Shown: positions 56,793 to 64,000 of the stretch, piece after piece
How the letters are laid out: the number at the start of each line of letters is the position of its first letter
Numbering within the stretch: position 1 is the stretch's first letter
NCBI GenBank assembly: GCA_002321395.1
Contig: DCMK01000077.1
Location: 13,339 to 77,338, forward strand
Length of the DNA stretch: 64,000 nt
Direction of reading: 5' to 3'
DNA from: Caryophanales bacterium UBA1624
GTDB lineage: Bacteria; Bacillota_I; Bacilli_A; RFN20; CAG-826
Notes under the pieces: generated by a model
Told to the model about the DNA's origin: nothing
Databases searched by the model: none
The model's input: the letters and a program-made list of their open reading frames with translations, nothing else
Position numbers and translations under genes: made by a program

Positions 56793-58184
56793 ATGAAAAC
56801 CGACTCGACTCGACAGCTGGAAGAAGGAAAGGTTTGGCCCCTTGTATTCAAGCTGATCGTCCCAGCCGTGGTGGCTCAGCTGATTTCCTTTCTCTATAAC
56901 GCGGTTGACCGCGTCTTCGTGTCCAATATCCCCGAAGTCGGGATGGAGGCGTTGGCCGCTTTGGGGATCGTTTTGCCGATCGCCATCGTCCTCCAGGCTT
57001 TCGCCAACCTCGTCGGATTGGGCGGAGCCCCTCGGGCCAGTATGAAGCTGGGCGAGTCGAAGAAGGAAGAAGCCAATCGGATTTTCAATAACGCTTTCGT
57101 GCTTCTTTTGATATTCGGGGTCGCTTTGGCGGCTTTGTGCTTCTTTTTGGCTCGCCCCTTCGTGATTGCCTTCGGTTGCCCGGAGGCTTCCGTTGAACTT
57201 GCCGCGTCCTATTTGAAAGCCTATTCCGCCGGGATTTTGTTCATGATGGTGGGGCAAGGGCTCAATTCCTTCATCACCGCCCAAGGGAAATCCTTCCTCG
57301 CGATGATCTCGATTCTGATCGGAGCGGTTTTGAACATCGGCCTGGACCCTTTGTTCATCTACGTATTGAATCTAGGCGTCGCCGGGGCGGCTTGGGCCAC
57401 GGTAATTTCCCAATTCGTCTCCTTCGTCTGGATCGTTTCGACCTTCTTCCGCAAAAGCAGCCAGTTCCGCTTTTCCTTTAAAGACATGGCTCCCAACGGG
57501 AAGGCGATCGGCAGCATCTTTTCCTTGGGTCTTTCCCCGTTCATCATGACGGCCACGGAATGTCTGATCCAAATCGTATTCAACGTAAATTTGAATTGGG
57601 CCAGCGGGGGCAACAAGGATTACACCGCCGCCATGACCATCATGCTGAGCGCCCTGCAGCTGATTTCTTTGCCACTCAACGGCATGGGCTATGGCATGCA
57701 GCCCTTCGTCAGCTATAACTATGGGAAGGGGAACGCGAAAAGGCTGAAAGAAGGCATTCGGGACGTGACGATCCTTGCCTTCTGCTACGTTCTGCTCACG
57801 TGGTCGCTTTCCCTCTTTTTCCCGCAAATCTACGCGGTCATCTTTTCCGCCAGCCCGGAGGTAGCCGCTTTGGTGAAGGCCTATGCCCCCTTCTTTTTGA
57901 TGGGGTCGATCATGTTTTTCGTCCAAATGACCCTTCAAAACGTCAATGTGGCATTGGGTCAGGCGAAGAGTTCCCTGTTTTTGGCCGTTTTCCGGAAAGT
58001 CATCGTATTGATCCCCCTTTGCTTCCTTTTAGGGCATTTCCTTGGTTGCTATGGCGTTTACCTTTCTGAGGGGATTGCCGATTTCCTCGCCGGGGCCGTG
58101 ACGACGGTCACTTTCATCATCACGTTCCCAAAAATCATGGAAAAAAGGGAAAAAGAGATCGAAGAAAGCTCTTCCCAACAATAA
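56793..58184 (+). CDS. MATE family efflux transporter
   Basis: 463 residues with about twelve membrane helices in two six-helix halves, a Na+ or H+ antiporter for cationic compounds. Family features: VVAQLISFLYNAVDRVFVSN near the start, GLGGAPRASMKLGESKKEEA, QPFVSYNYGKGNAKRLKEG in the second half. Start is moved from 56784 to 56793 because of the promoter. It resembles the MepA-like branch (GxGGAPxxSxxLG), but the substrate is unknown. Confidence 0.92.
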   Translation: MKTDSTRQLEEGKVWPLVFKLIVPAVVAQLISFLYNAVDRVFVSNIPEVGMEALAALGIVLPIAIVLQAFANLVGLGGAPRASMKLGESKKEEANRIFNNAFVLLLIFGVALAALCFFLARPFVIAFGCPEASVELAASYLKAYSAGILFMMVGQGLNSFITAQGKSFLAMISILIGAVLNIGLDPLFIYVLNLGVAGAAWATVISQFVSFVWIVSTFFRKSSQFRFSFKDMAPNGKAIGSIFSLGLSPFIMTATECLIQIVFNVNLNWASGGNKDYTAAMTIMLSALQLISLPLNGMGYGMQPFVSYNYGKGNAKRLKEGIRDVTILAFCYVLLTWSLSLFFPQIYAVIFSASPEVAALVKAYAPFFLMGSIMFFVQMTLQNVNVALGQAKSSLFLAVFRKVIVLIPLCFLLGHFLGCYGVYLSEGIADFLAGAVTTVTFIITFPKIMEKREKEIEESSSQQ

Positions 58185-58201
58185 CGGCCCCGATTTTCCT
58201 C

Positions 58202-58207
58202 TATAAT
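58202..58207 (+). promoter_or_regulatory. -10 box of the pseudouridine synthase-pgm operon, leaderless type
   Basis: TATAAT, then 8 nt (tccctgcg) to ATG 58216. No Shine-Dalgarno sequence. Confidence 0.6.
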
Positions 58208-58215
58208 TCCCTGCG

Positions 58216-59184
58216 ATGAAAGAAGTAGTGATCAACGGCAGCAACGCCGGGCAAAAAGCCGAGAAATTCGTGAAGAAATACCTCCCGGAGGCGCCTTTGG
58301 GCTTCATATACAAAGCCTTCCGGAAAAAAGACATCAAGGCCAACGGCCATTGGATCAAAAAGGATTACATCCTGCAAAGCGGGGATGTGCTCCGCATCTA
58401 CGTGACCGATGCGCAGCTGGAAGACTTCAAAAAGCCGCGTCCAGCGCAGAAAAAGCCCTTCCCTTATCCAATCCTTTACGAAGACCCCAATGTTTTGATC
58501 GTCTCCAAACCGAAAGGCCTTTTGGTCTATGGCGACAAAACCGGCGTGAGGGAAACCTTGGGGAACGCGGTGCTCGATTACCTTTATTACGAAGGCGAAT
58601 TCGACCCCGAGGACAACAGCTTCATCCCTTCTCCGGCCCATCGCTTGGACCGCAACACCTCCGGTATCGTCGTCTACGGGAAAACCGACGCCGGGCTGAA
58701 AGCGTTGACGGATTTGTTCAAGACGCGCGTGGGCATATCGAAGCGTTACCTAGCCCTCGTGCTTGGCGATCTAGAAGGGGAGGGGGAAATCGATAAGCCC
58801 CTGAAGAAAGACGAATTCTCCGGCAGGGTTTCCATCGCCCCGATCTCCCAAGGAGGGAAAACCGCGTTGACGCGCTACAAAGCTTTGGAGCGAGCGGGCG
58901 AATACACCCTCGTCGAATGCGAACTCGTCACGGGCAGGACCCATCAAATCCGAGTCCACCTCGCCTCCATCGGCCACCCGATTGTTGGGGATGAGAAGTA
59001 CGGTGATTTCCAGGATTGCCGGAAAATGAAAAAACTCCACGGCTTGGAAAACCAATTCCTACACGCTTACAAATTGGGCTTTGGCCAGCTGAGCGGAATC
59101 CTTTCCCCTTTGAGCGGAAAGGAGTTCGTCTGCCCTCTTCCGAAGGACGAATCCGATTTGATTGCCAGTTTAAAGTCAGAATAA
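58216..59184 (+). CDS. RluA-family pseudouridine synthase with S4 domain (RluC/RluD-like)
   Basis: Isomerises specific uridines, most likely in 23S rRNA. 322 residues: an S4 RNA-binding domain (about 1-80), then the RluA catalytic fold with HRLDRNTSG (catalytic Asp near residue 144), LVTGRTHQIRVHLASIGHPIVGD near residue 240. The N-terminal GFIYKAFRKKDIKANG resembles RluC. Target position is not predictable. pgm follows after 24 nt. Confidence 0.9.
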   Translation: MKEVVINGSNAGQKAEKFVKKYLPEAPLGFIYKAFRKKDIKANGHWIKKDYILQSGDVLRIYVTDAQLEDFKKPRPAQKKPFPYPILYEDPNVLIVSKPKGLLVYGDKTGVRETLGNAVLDYLYYEGEFDPEDNSFIPSPAHRLDRNTSGIVVYGKTDAGLKALTDLFKTRVGISKRYLALVLGDLEGEGEIDKPLKKDEFSGRVSIAPISQGGKTALTRYKALERAGEYTLVECELVTGRTHQIRVHLASIGHPIVGDEKYGDFQDCRKMKKLHGLENQFLHAYKLGFGQLSGILSPLSGKEFVCPLPKDESDLIASLKSE

Positions 59185-59208
59185 TAGACTATCGCCGGAG
59201 GATGGAAT

Positions 59209-60921
59209 ATGGACATTGAAAAGACCTATCGCGAGTGGTTGAATTCCCCCTTGCTCAACCCCCAGGAGAAGGAAGCCCTTTCGCAAATGAACCAAGAAGA
59301 AAAGGAGGATGCCTTCTTTCAGGAAGCTCCTTTTGGGACCGGCGGCATGCGCGGGAAGCTTGGCGTCGGTCTGAACCGACTGAATCGCTTCACGGTTGGA
59401 AAAGCAGCATACGGATTCGGCCTTTTCATTCAGGAAATCGTGGAAGACAGCTCAAAGAAAGGCGTGGCAATCAGCCACGACAACCGCCTCCATTCGCGGG
59501 AATTCGCCTTGCTTTGCTCCTCAATCCTTAATGATTTGGGCATTGCGACCTACGTTTTCGATTCCCTTCGCCCGGTCCCGGAGCTCAGCTTCGCGGTGCG
59601 CTATCTCCGCTGCGCCGGCGGGATCATGATCACCGCCTCCCACAATCCCAAAGAATACAACGGCTTCAAGGCCTACGATTCGACGGGATGCCAACTCACC
59701 CCCGATTCGATCGCGCCTTTATTGAAAATCCTTTCCGAACTTGGCGATCCCCTTTCCTTGCAGAAGAAGGTCTGCCAGGCGAAAGGCTTGCAGACGATCA
59801 TCGGCAAGGAAGTCGATGACGAGTACTGCAAACGGGTGGAGGCCATCCAATGCCATCCGGAGCTCGATAAAAAAGGCTTCAAAGTCGTTTACTCCCCCCA
59901 GCACGGGGCCAGCTATGAGAATGCGATGCGCATTTTCTCCGAGCTTGGCTATGAGATCATCCCCGTGAAGGAGCAATGCGTCCACGACCCCAATTTCGGC
60001 GCCACAAAATCCCCGAACCCAGAAATCCCGGAAGCGTGGGAACTCAGTTTGGAATACGCGAAGAGGTACCATGCCGATTTGGCCGTCATGACCGATCCGG
60101 ATGGGGATCGCTGCGGGCTGGCTTTCCTTTCTTCCAAGGGGGTTTACGAACGCCTGACCGGGAACCAATCCGGGGCATTGCTGATCGACTATATTCTCTC
60201 CTCCAAAAAAGAGGCTGGCACCTTGCCAAAAGATGGGGTGATCTACGACACGATCGTCACTTCCACCCAAGGGAGGGAAGTCGCCGCTTCCTATGGCGTC
60301 AAAACCGAATCGTTTTTGACTGGGTTCAAGTACATCGGCGAAAGGATCGGCTATTACGAGAAGCTTGGCCATGGCCCGAAGTTCCTGTTTGGGTATGAGG
60401 AATCCTATGGATGCCTCATTTCCCCTTTCGTCCGCGACAAGGATGGGATTCAGGCGATTCTGCTTTATACCGAGATGGCCCTTTACTATAAGAGAAAGGG
60501 CTTGCGTTTGGATGAAGCGTATCTGAATTTGCAGGAACGCCTCGGCTTCCATGACGCCTCCACTATCAGCGTATATTTCGAAGGGTTGAGCGGGCATGAG
60601 AGAATGGCCAAAATCATGGCGGGCCTCCGCAGCGCGCCGCTTCATGAAATCGGTGGGATTTCAATCAAAGAAACCCGCGATTTCCTCCTCGGCCTCGCCA
60701 CGGAAAAGGACGGGAGGAAAAAGCAAATGGCCAAGCTCCCCTCTTCGGATGTGGTGCAATACGCTTTGGACGATTCCTCCACCGTCACGATCCGCCCGAG
60801 CGGGACCGAGCCGAAGATGAAGTTTTACATCGAGGCCGTAAGCCCGGACCAAAAGGGCTTGGAAGGGAAAACCGCTTCCCTTTGGAAGTCCCTGAAGTCG
60901 CAGCTGAAGCTCCCGGACTAA
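59209..60921 (+). CDS. pgm: alpha-phosphoglucomutase / phosphomannomutase
   Basis: Interconverts glucose 1- and 6-phosphate (alpha-D-phosphohexomutase family, PgcA type). 570 residues. Phosphoserine loop TASHNPKEYNGFK near residue 144, Mg-binding DPDGDRCGL near residue 300, sugar-binding GYEESYGC near residue 395, and C-terminal phosphate loop RPSGTEPKMKFY. ATG 59209 has CGGAGGA upstream. Its 3' end overlaps the convergent HAD gene by 4 nt. Confidence 0.95.
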   Translation: MDIEKTYREWLNSPLLNPQEKEALSQMNQEEKEDAFFQEAPFGTGGMRGKLGVGLNRLNRFTVGKAAYGFGLFIQEIVEDSSKKGVAISHDNRLHSREFALLCSSILNDLGIATYVFDSLRPVPELSFAVRYLRCAGGIMITASHNPKEYNGFKAYDSTGCQLTPDSIAPLLKILSELGDPLSLQKKVCQAKGLQTIIGKEVDDEYCKRVEAIQCHPELDKKGFKVVYSPQHGASYENAMRIFSELGYEIIPVKEQCVHDPNFGATKSPNPEIPEAWELSLEYAKRYHADLAVMTDPDGDRCGLAFLSSKGVYERLTGNQSGALLIDYILSSKKEAGTLPKDGVIYDTIVTSTQGREVAASYGVKTESFLTGFKYIGERIGYYEKLGHGPKFLFGYEESYGCLISPFVRDKDGIQAILLYTEMALYYKRKGLRLDEAYLNLQERLGFHDASTISVYFEGLSGHERMAKIMAGLRSAPLHEIGGISIKETRDFLLGLATEKDGRKKQMAKLPSSDVVQYALDDSSTVTIRPSGTEPKMKFYIEAVSPDQKGLEGKTASLWKSLKSQLKLPD

Positions 60922-61715
60922 AAATATTTCTTCAACTCAAAGGCAACCCCGTCTTCGGAGTTGCCTTTTTCCGTCCTTGGGAAGGAGGAAAGGAGGCGCA
61001 CCGATTTGGAGTTCTTCATCGCGAAAGGATGGCCGACCCGCGAGAGCATCTCGAAGTCGTTGTCCGAGTCCCCAAAGGCGAAGGAATCCTCTTTTTTGAT
61101 CCCCAGCGCATCCATGACGAAGGACAGGGCGTTTCCTTTGCTGACGGAAGGCAAGTGGAGCTCGAAAAAGGGGGAATCCGTCCAATGACGCCAGGATAGA
61201 TCGGGATAGGCGGAGAGGATGGAAGAAAAAGCATCGTCATTCCTCGCTTTTTCCTTGAACACGACCGAATAGAGATCTTCCCCTTCCGGGCTTAGCTCCC
61301 CGTCCTTGATCCTCATCCCCTTCTCAGGAAAGAAAGCGTCCAGCTCATGGAAGGTGTTGTGGCGGAGAATCTCTTTTTCCCCTTCGGCTTGGTAGCCGTC
61401 CAAAAGCGGGGAGAGCGCTTTGCAAACGGAGGCGACTTCAGCCCGGGAGAACACTTGCTTCAACGCGGGGAAGGAAGGATCGTTAGGGGAAAAAACATGG
61501 GCCCCGTTATAGCAAATAAGGGGGCCAAAGCAAGAAAGCTTAGCATATGTTCCCATCATGGAGCGGGGCGGCCTCCCCGAAGAAAGGACGAGGATGTGCC
61601 CTTGCTTGGACAAGGCGGAGAGGAAGCCGACGGAAAAGCGGGACAGGGAATAGTTCTGCGAAAGGAGGGTTCCGTCCATGTCGATTGCGATCAGCTTTCT
61701 TTTCAAAACAGGCAT
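60918..61715 (-). CDS. Cof-type HAD-IIB hydrolase
   Basis: 265 residues. Motif I AIDMDGTLLSQ (residues 10-20), motif II LSSGRPPRSM, CYNGAHV cap motif, SKGNALSFVM with the conserved lysine, and motif IV FGDSDNDFEML. Same family as the protein at 54.3 kb but clearly different in sequence. Leaderless start 6 nt after TAAAAT (61727-61722). Convergent with and overlapping pgm, which hints at a sugar-phosphate substrate without proving it. Confidence 0.9.
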   Translation of the reverse strand: MPVLKRKLIAIDMDGTLLSQNYSLSRFSVGFLSALSKQGHILVLSSGRPPRSMMGTYAKLSCFGPLICYNGAHVFSPNDPSFPALKQVFSRAEVASVCKALSPLLDGYQAEGEKEILRHNTFHELDAFFPEKGMRIKDGELSPEGEDLYSVVFKEKARNDDAFSSILSAYPDLSWRHWTDSPFFELHLPSVSKGNALSFVMDALGIKKEDSFAFGDSDNDFEMLSRVGHPFAMKNSKSVRLLSSFPRTEKGNSEDGVAFELKKYF

Positions 61716-61721
61716 AGGGGC

Positions 61722-61727
61722 ATTTTA
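61722..61727 (-). promoter_or_regulatory. -10 box of the HAD gene, leaderless type
   Basis: TAAAAT (minus, 61727-61722), 6 nt (gcccct) to ATG 61715. Confidence 0.5.
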
Positions 61728-61830
61728 CTCTTCGTGGTCGGTTTGTCTTCTAAAACCGCCTTTTTGCTCTTTGACCGCGGAAAAGAAGGCGATGGGCCCT
61801 CTTGCCCTTTGTGGGAGGGGAAAAGCCGTC

Positions 61831-61836
61831 TATACT
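61831..61836 (+). promoter_or_regulatory. -10 box of spx, leaderless type
   Basis: TATACT, 6 nt (ttggtc) to ATG 61843, no Shine-Dalgarno sequence. Confidence 0.55.
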
Positions 61837-61842
61837 TTGGTC

Positions 61843-62256
61843 ATGATAAAGATTTACACTTCGCCTAGCTGCTCCAGCTGTCGGAAAGTCAAACAGTGGT
61901 TCGACGAACAGAAAATCCCCTATGTGGACCGCAACATCTTCGGGGGACTCACGCCGAATGAGGTCAAAGACATCATCGTCAAATCGGAAAACGGGACCGA
62001 CGATATCATTTCGCCCCGTTCGAAAATCGTTCAGGAGAGGGACATCGACTTCGATTCGATGACGATTTCCCAGCTCATCGAATTCATTCGCGAAAACCCA
62101 AGCGTCCTGAAACGGCCCATCATCGTTGATGACCGCCGCATCCAAGTGGGCTACAATTCGGAGGAAATCCGAACGTTTATCCCGAGGGCTCGGCGCATGG
62201 CGGAAGAGTGGTGCCACGGCTGCCCGAAATTCGACGATTGCGATTGCCACGATTAA
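61843..62256 (+). CDS. spx: Spx-family redox transcription regulator with a Cys-rich tail
   Basis: RNA-polymerase alpha-CTD-binding regulator of disulfide stress in Firmicutes. 137 residues. Redox switch CSSC at residues 10-13 (TSPSCSSCRKVKQWF), then the ArsC-like fold with DDIISPRSKIVQE, LKRPIIVDDRRIQVGYNSEEI, all diagnostic of Spx. The last 15 residues (EEWCHGCPKFDDCDC-HD) add four cysteines spaced C-x2-C-x5-C-x-C, absent from Bacillus Spx. Terminator follows. Confidence 0.93.
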   Translation: MIKIYTSPSCSSCRKVKQWFDEQKIPYVDRNIFGGLTPNEVKDIIVKSENGTDDIISPRSKIVQERDIDFDSMTISQLIEFIRENPSVLKRPIIVDDRRIQVGYNSEEIRTFIPRARRMAEEWCHGCPKFDDCDCHD

Positions 62257-62286
62257 AAAGCTTCGGTTGCCCGAAGCTTTTTTTAT
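62255..62286. terminator. bidirectional terminator between spx and the CYTH gene
   Basis: 12-bp stem AAAAAGCTTCGG / CCGAAGCTTTTT with a TTGC loop; a T-run follows on both strands. It overlaps the last codons of the CYTH gene. Confidence 0.92.
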
Positions 62287-62855
62287 TTGCCGATGGCCTT
62301 CATCGCCCTTCCGCCTTTGGTGGAGGTGGAAAGCTCGCAGGGGATCCCTTCTTTTTGCAGGAGGCCCCTCAGCAGTTTTTGGGCGCCTTCGAGGTTGTTG
62401 TATTCGAATTCGATTTCGTAATCCGTTTGGGAGGAATATTCGTTTTTGTCCAAAGAAAGGAGGCCCCCTTCGTAAGGGACATCGATGCGGTCGGTGGACA
62501 AGGAAGTCAAAATGCGGAGCGTGTCCACGTCGAAATCCAGCATCGTCAGGAAGCGGGCGATGTCGTTTTTGGGGAAGAGGCCTTTTTTGAGGAGGCTTTG
62601 GAAGTCTTCGGGATCAATGGGGCAGTTTTTCTCCAACAACCCTTCCGACAAAGGGGTCTTTAAGGTCATTTCGTAAGCCCCTTCTTTCTCCCGGACCCGG
62701 AGGGCGATCCCCTCTTGGGCTAAATCGCGGCTTTCCGAATCGATGTAATAGTTGGTTTGGCTTATCTTTTTTCCCTCTCGGAAAAGCGCGGCCAGTTTTT
62801 CATAGTCTTCCTTGCGGACTAGGGCTTTCGCCTCGATTTCAATTGCGTTGGACAT
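62283..62855 (-). CDS. CYTH domain protein (YjbK-like)
   Basis: CYTH tunnel-fold phosphatase: acts on triphosphates such as inorganic tripolyphosphate or thiamine triphosphate. 190 residues. The defining ExExK is E6-I-E8-A-K10; further tunnel residues in ALRVREKEGAYEMTLKTP, CPIDPEDF and YEIEFEYN. In Bacillus the homologue (YjbK) sits near spx (yjbD) and mecA, so the spx-CYTH adjacency is a conserved neighbourhood. GAGGAG precedes ATG 62855. Confidence 0.88.
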   Translation of the reverse strand: MSNAIEIEAKALVRKEDYEKLAALFREGKKISQTNYYIDSESRDLAQEGIALRVREKEGAYEMTLKTPLSEGLLEKNCPIDPEDFQSLLKKGLFPKNDIARFLTMLDFDVDTLRILTSLSTDRIDVPYEGGLLSLDKNEYSSQTDYEIEFEYNNLEGAQKLLRGLLQKEGIPCELSTSTKGGRAMKAIGK

Positions 62856-62873
62856 ATCGTTCTCCTCACGTGC

Positions 62874-62882
62874 TATTATAAC
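62874..62882. promoter_or_regulatory. overlapping divergent -10 boxes
   Basis: TATTATAAC reads as TATAAC (62877-62882) toward the membrane-EIIB gene and as TATAAT (62880-62875) toward the CYTH gene. The two promoters share the same base pairs. Confidence 0.55.
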
Positions 62883-62890
62883 GCAGGTTT

Positions 62891-63271
62891 ATGAGCAACT
62901 CTTCACAACAATTCTCCTCCTGGCTGGCTTCCTCCTCTTGGTGGATCGCCCTCTCAATCGCCGGGCTGCTTTTACTTAGCGTCCTCCTTCTTTTGCTTTG
63001 CGGACGGAGAAAATCCCCCGCGAAAAAGAAAATCGCCCCGAGCGTTTATTTCGAGGCTTTGGGCGGGGCGGACAACGTTTTGGATAAACGCCTGTCCGGA
63101 AGCCGCATCGTGCTTAAGCTGAATGATGCCCGAAAAGTCGATCAGGAGAAACTGAAGGAAGCCGGGGTGGATGGATTCATCCTGATGTCCACCCAAGTTA
63201 CCTTGGTCATCAAAGGCGACGCGGAGAAAGTCTACTTCACTTTGTTCGGAGAAAAGGCTTCACGTGCTTGA
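62891..63271 (+). CDS. membrane-tethered degenerate PTS EIIB-like domain protein
   Basis: 126 residues: one N-terminal transmembrane segment (about 18-38), a basic stop-transfer RRKSPAKKK, then a glucose-type EIIB fold (about 50-120; YFEALGGADNVLDKRLSGSRIVLKLND, LKEAGVDGFILMSTQVTLVI). EIIB proteins carry a phospho-cysteine in the D-A-C-x-T-R-L position; here the corresponding segment is KRLSGSRIVL, with no cysteine, so phosphotransfer is not expected. No EIIC/EIIA genes are near. A regulatory or structural role is possible. The 3' end overlaps maf. Confidence 0.75.
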   Translation: MSNSSQQFSSWLASSSWWIALSIAGLLLLSVLLLLLCGRRKSPAKKKIAPSVYFEALGGADNVLDKRLSGSRIVLKLNDARKVDQEKLKEAGVDGFILMSTQVTLVIKGDAEKVYFTLFGEKASRA

Positions 63272-63791
63272 TCAAATCCTCCGTCGGCAACCCCATCACG
63301 TTGTCGAAGCTGCCTTGGATGGAAGCGATGAGGGGATAGTCGTCTTGGATCCCATAAGCCCCGGCTTTGTCCAGGGGCTTTTTCGTTGCGACGTATTCGC
63401 GGATTTGCTCTTCGCTTAAGGGGTTGAAGAGGACTTTCGTCGCGACCGTGCGGCTTATTTCCTTCCCTTTCCGAAGATAGGTGTACCCCGAAAGAACCGT
63501 TTGCCATTGCCCCGATTCCCGGAGCAGCATCGCGATGGCATCCTCCTCGCTTTTGGGCTTTCCTAAGACCTCTCCTTTCAGGACTACGGTCGTGTCGCAG
63601 GCGAGGACCTCGTCCTGGGGGTGGAGGGAGAAAACCGCGTAGGCCTTCATCTTGCTTTCTTCTAAGGCCAAAGACTCTGGGGGAAGGTGGAGGCTCCTTT
63701 CATCGTAGTCGGGAACGCGAATGGAAAAATCCTCGACCACTTTCTTGAGGAGAAGTTGCCTTCTAGGCGAGGAAGAAGCGAGGATGAGCAT
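63237..63791 (-). CDS. maf: Maf family nucleoside triphosphate pyrophosphatase
   Basis: House-cleaning pyrophosphatase for non-canonical or excess nucleotides (dTTP/UTP type or m7GTP type). 184 residues. SSSPRRQLL at residues 6-14, ACDTTVVL near 65, GKPKSEEDA, and DKAGAYGIQDD near 141. ATG 63791 follows the rnj stop by 3 nt on the same strand, so it is cotranscribed with rnj. Its 3' end overlaps the convergent EIIB-like gene by 35 nt. Confidence 0.95.
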   Translation of the reverse strand: MLILASSSPRRQLLLKKVVEDFSIRVPDYDERSLHLPPESLALEESKMKAYAVFSLHPQDEVLACDTTVVLKGEVLGKPKSEEDAIAMLLRESGQWQTVLSGYTYLRKGKEISRTVATKVLFNPLSEEQIREYVATKKPLDKAGAYGIQDDYPLIASIQGSFDNVMGLPTEDLIKHVKPFLRTK

Positions 63792-63794
63792 GGA

Positions 63795-64000
63795 TCAGGC
63801 GGCCGTGTTCATGATCACGGGGATGATCATGGGCTTCCGTCCGGTTTTCCTTTCGATGTATTTGGAAACGGTGGAGCGAATCGCGTTTTTGATGGAGGAG
63901 AAGGAAACGTGGGGGTTCGCCATCGCCTCTTCCAAAGCTTCCTGGGCATGCATCTGCGCGTGGCGGATGACGTGGGTGGCTTCGCTGGCGGAGAAGCCCC
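63795..64000 (-). CDS. rnj: ribonuclease J, C-terminal part (5' part off window)
   Basis: Only the last 68 codons are visible: SASEATHVIRHAQMHAQEAL, then a helical region, then ERKTGRKPMIIPVIM before the stop at 63795. The terminal R-K/R-P-M-I-x-P-V-I block is typical of RNase J1/J2 C-terminal domains. RNase J is a 5'-3' exonuclease/endonuclease; with RNase Y elsewhere in the window it completes the Firmicute-type mRNA decay pair. J1 versus J2 cannot be told from this end. Confidence 0.85.
   Translation of the reverse strand, partial: GFSASEATHVIRHAQMHAQEALEEAMANPHVSFSSIKNAIRSTVSKYIERKTGRKPMIIPVIMNTAA

Noticed and set aside
63261..63276. Second parS-like sequence around TTCACGTG
   Set aside because: Only the 8-bp core matches and the flanks diverge; it lies in coding overlap between the EIIB-like gene and maf.
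1..64000. CRISPR arrays, insertion sequences, prophage or restriction modules
   Set aside because: No spaced direct repeats, transposase, integrase, phage structural or methyltransferase-nuclease genes were found on either strand.

Overview
The window is an ordinary chromosomal stretch of a bacterium in the Bacillota, densely packed with housekeeping genes. It is roughly half G+C by eye and uses TGA as a stop codon. The gene content and neighbourhoods are Bacillus/mollicute-like: mnmG-rsmG-parA-parB, gpsB-rnpB, recU, dnaD, RNA polymerase delta, RNase Y with YmdB and a YmcA-type domain, RNase J, Spx and a HrcA-type CIRCE operator. A pyrophosphate-type phosphofructokinase, many MacB/FtsX-type and ECF components, and the absence here of any sporulation or cell-wall operon would fit an uncultured Bacilli lineage close to Erysipelotrichales/RF39/RFN20, but that placement is inference. 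mnmG is cut by the left edge and rnj by the right edge. There is no prophage, insertion sequence or CRISPR array.

Layout. 1-4.1 kb: mnmG-rsmG, then parA-parB with a candidate parS beside the parA promoter. 4.1-10.4 kb: ferredoxin, cmk-der, HU, a half-length CCA-enzyme-like protein, dnaD-nth, and a convergent exonuclease-recU pair. 10.5-13.5 kb: gpsB, RNase P RNA, pgsA, pncC, recA. 13.5-21.8 kb: PPi-PFK, then rny-ymdB-miaB-miaA-fhs, in which MiaB carries a fused YmcA/RicA-like C-terminal domain. 21.8-26.6 kb: an FtsX/MacB-type ABC locus. 26.7-32.5 kb: cold-shock protein, ychF-ispF-argS-rpoE, nrnA-cysQ. 32.7-39.3 kb: small membrane protein, two HTH regulators, NifU-like protein, pepF, and one frame encoding a 12-segment membrane domain followed by an M32 carboxypeptidase. 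39.3-42.7 kb: htpG under CIRCE control, bioY and a five-tRNA operon. 42.7-50 kb: ispD-S1 protein-pgi, HAD, LemA, ABC-F, tRNA-Leu, mgtE. 50-56.4 kb: glycosyltransferase, pduL-TSCPD, SAM-riboswitch-metK, hpf, and a HAD plus two unknown genes. 56.5-64 kb: tRNA-Ser, MATE, RluD-like, phosphoglucomutase, HAD, Spx, CYTH, a membrane-tethered degenerate EIIB domain, maf and rnj.

How it works together. RNA metabolism is the strongest theme: RNase Y, RNase J, YmdB, NrnA, RNase P RNA, MiaB/MiaA and the MiaB-RicA fusion. The most general observation is regulatory. About eighteen genes have a clear -10 box only 6-10 nt before the start codon and no Shine-Dalgarno sequence, so leaderless mRNAs look common here. 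Distal operon genes and a small set of stress or highly expressed genes (hup, csp, rny, htpG, pepF, metK, hpf, pduL) have real ribosome-binding sites. The best leads for something undescribed are the MiaB-RicA fusion, the membrane-M32 peptidase frame with an internal start, the half-length CCA enzyme alongside tRNAs that all encode CCA, the Cys-tailed Spx, and the unknown two-gene set at 55.2-56.4 kb.
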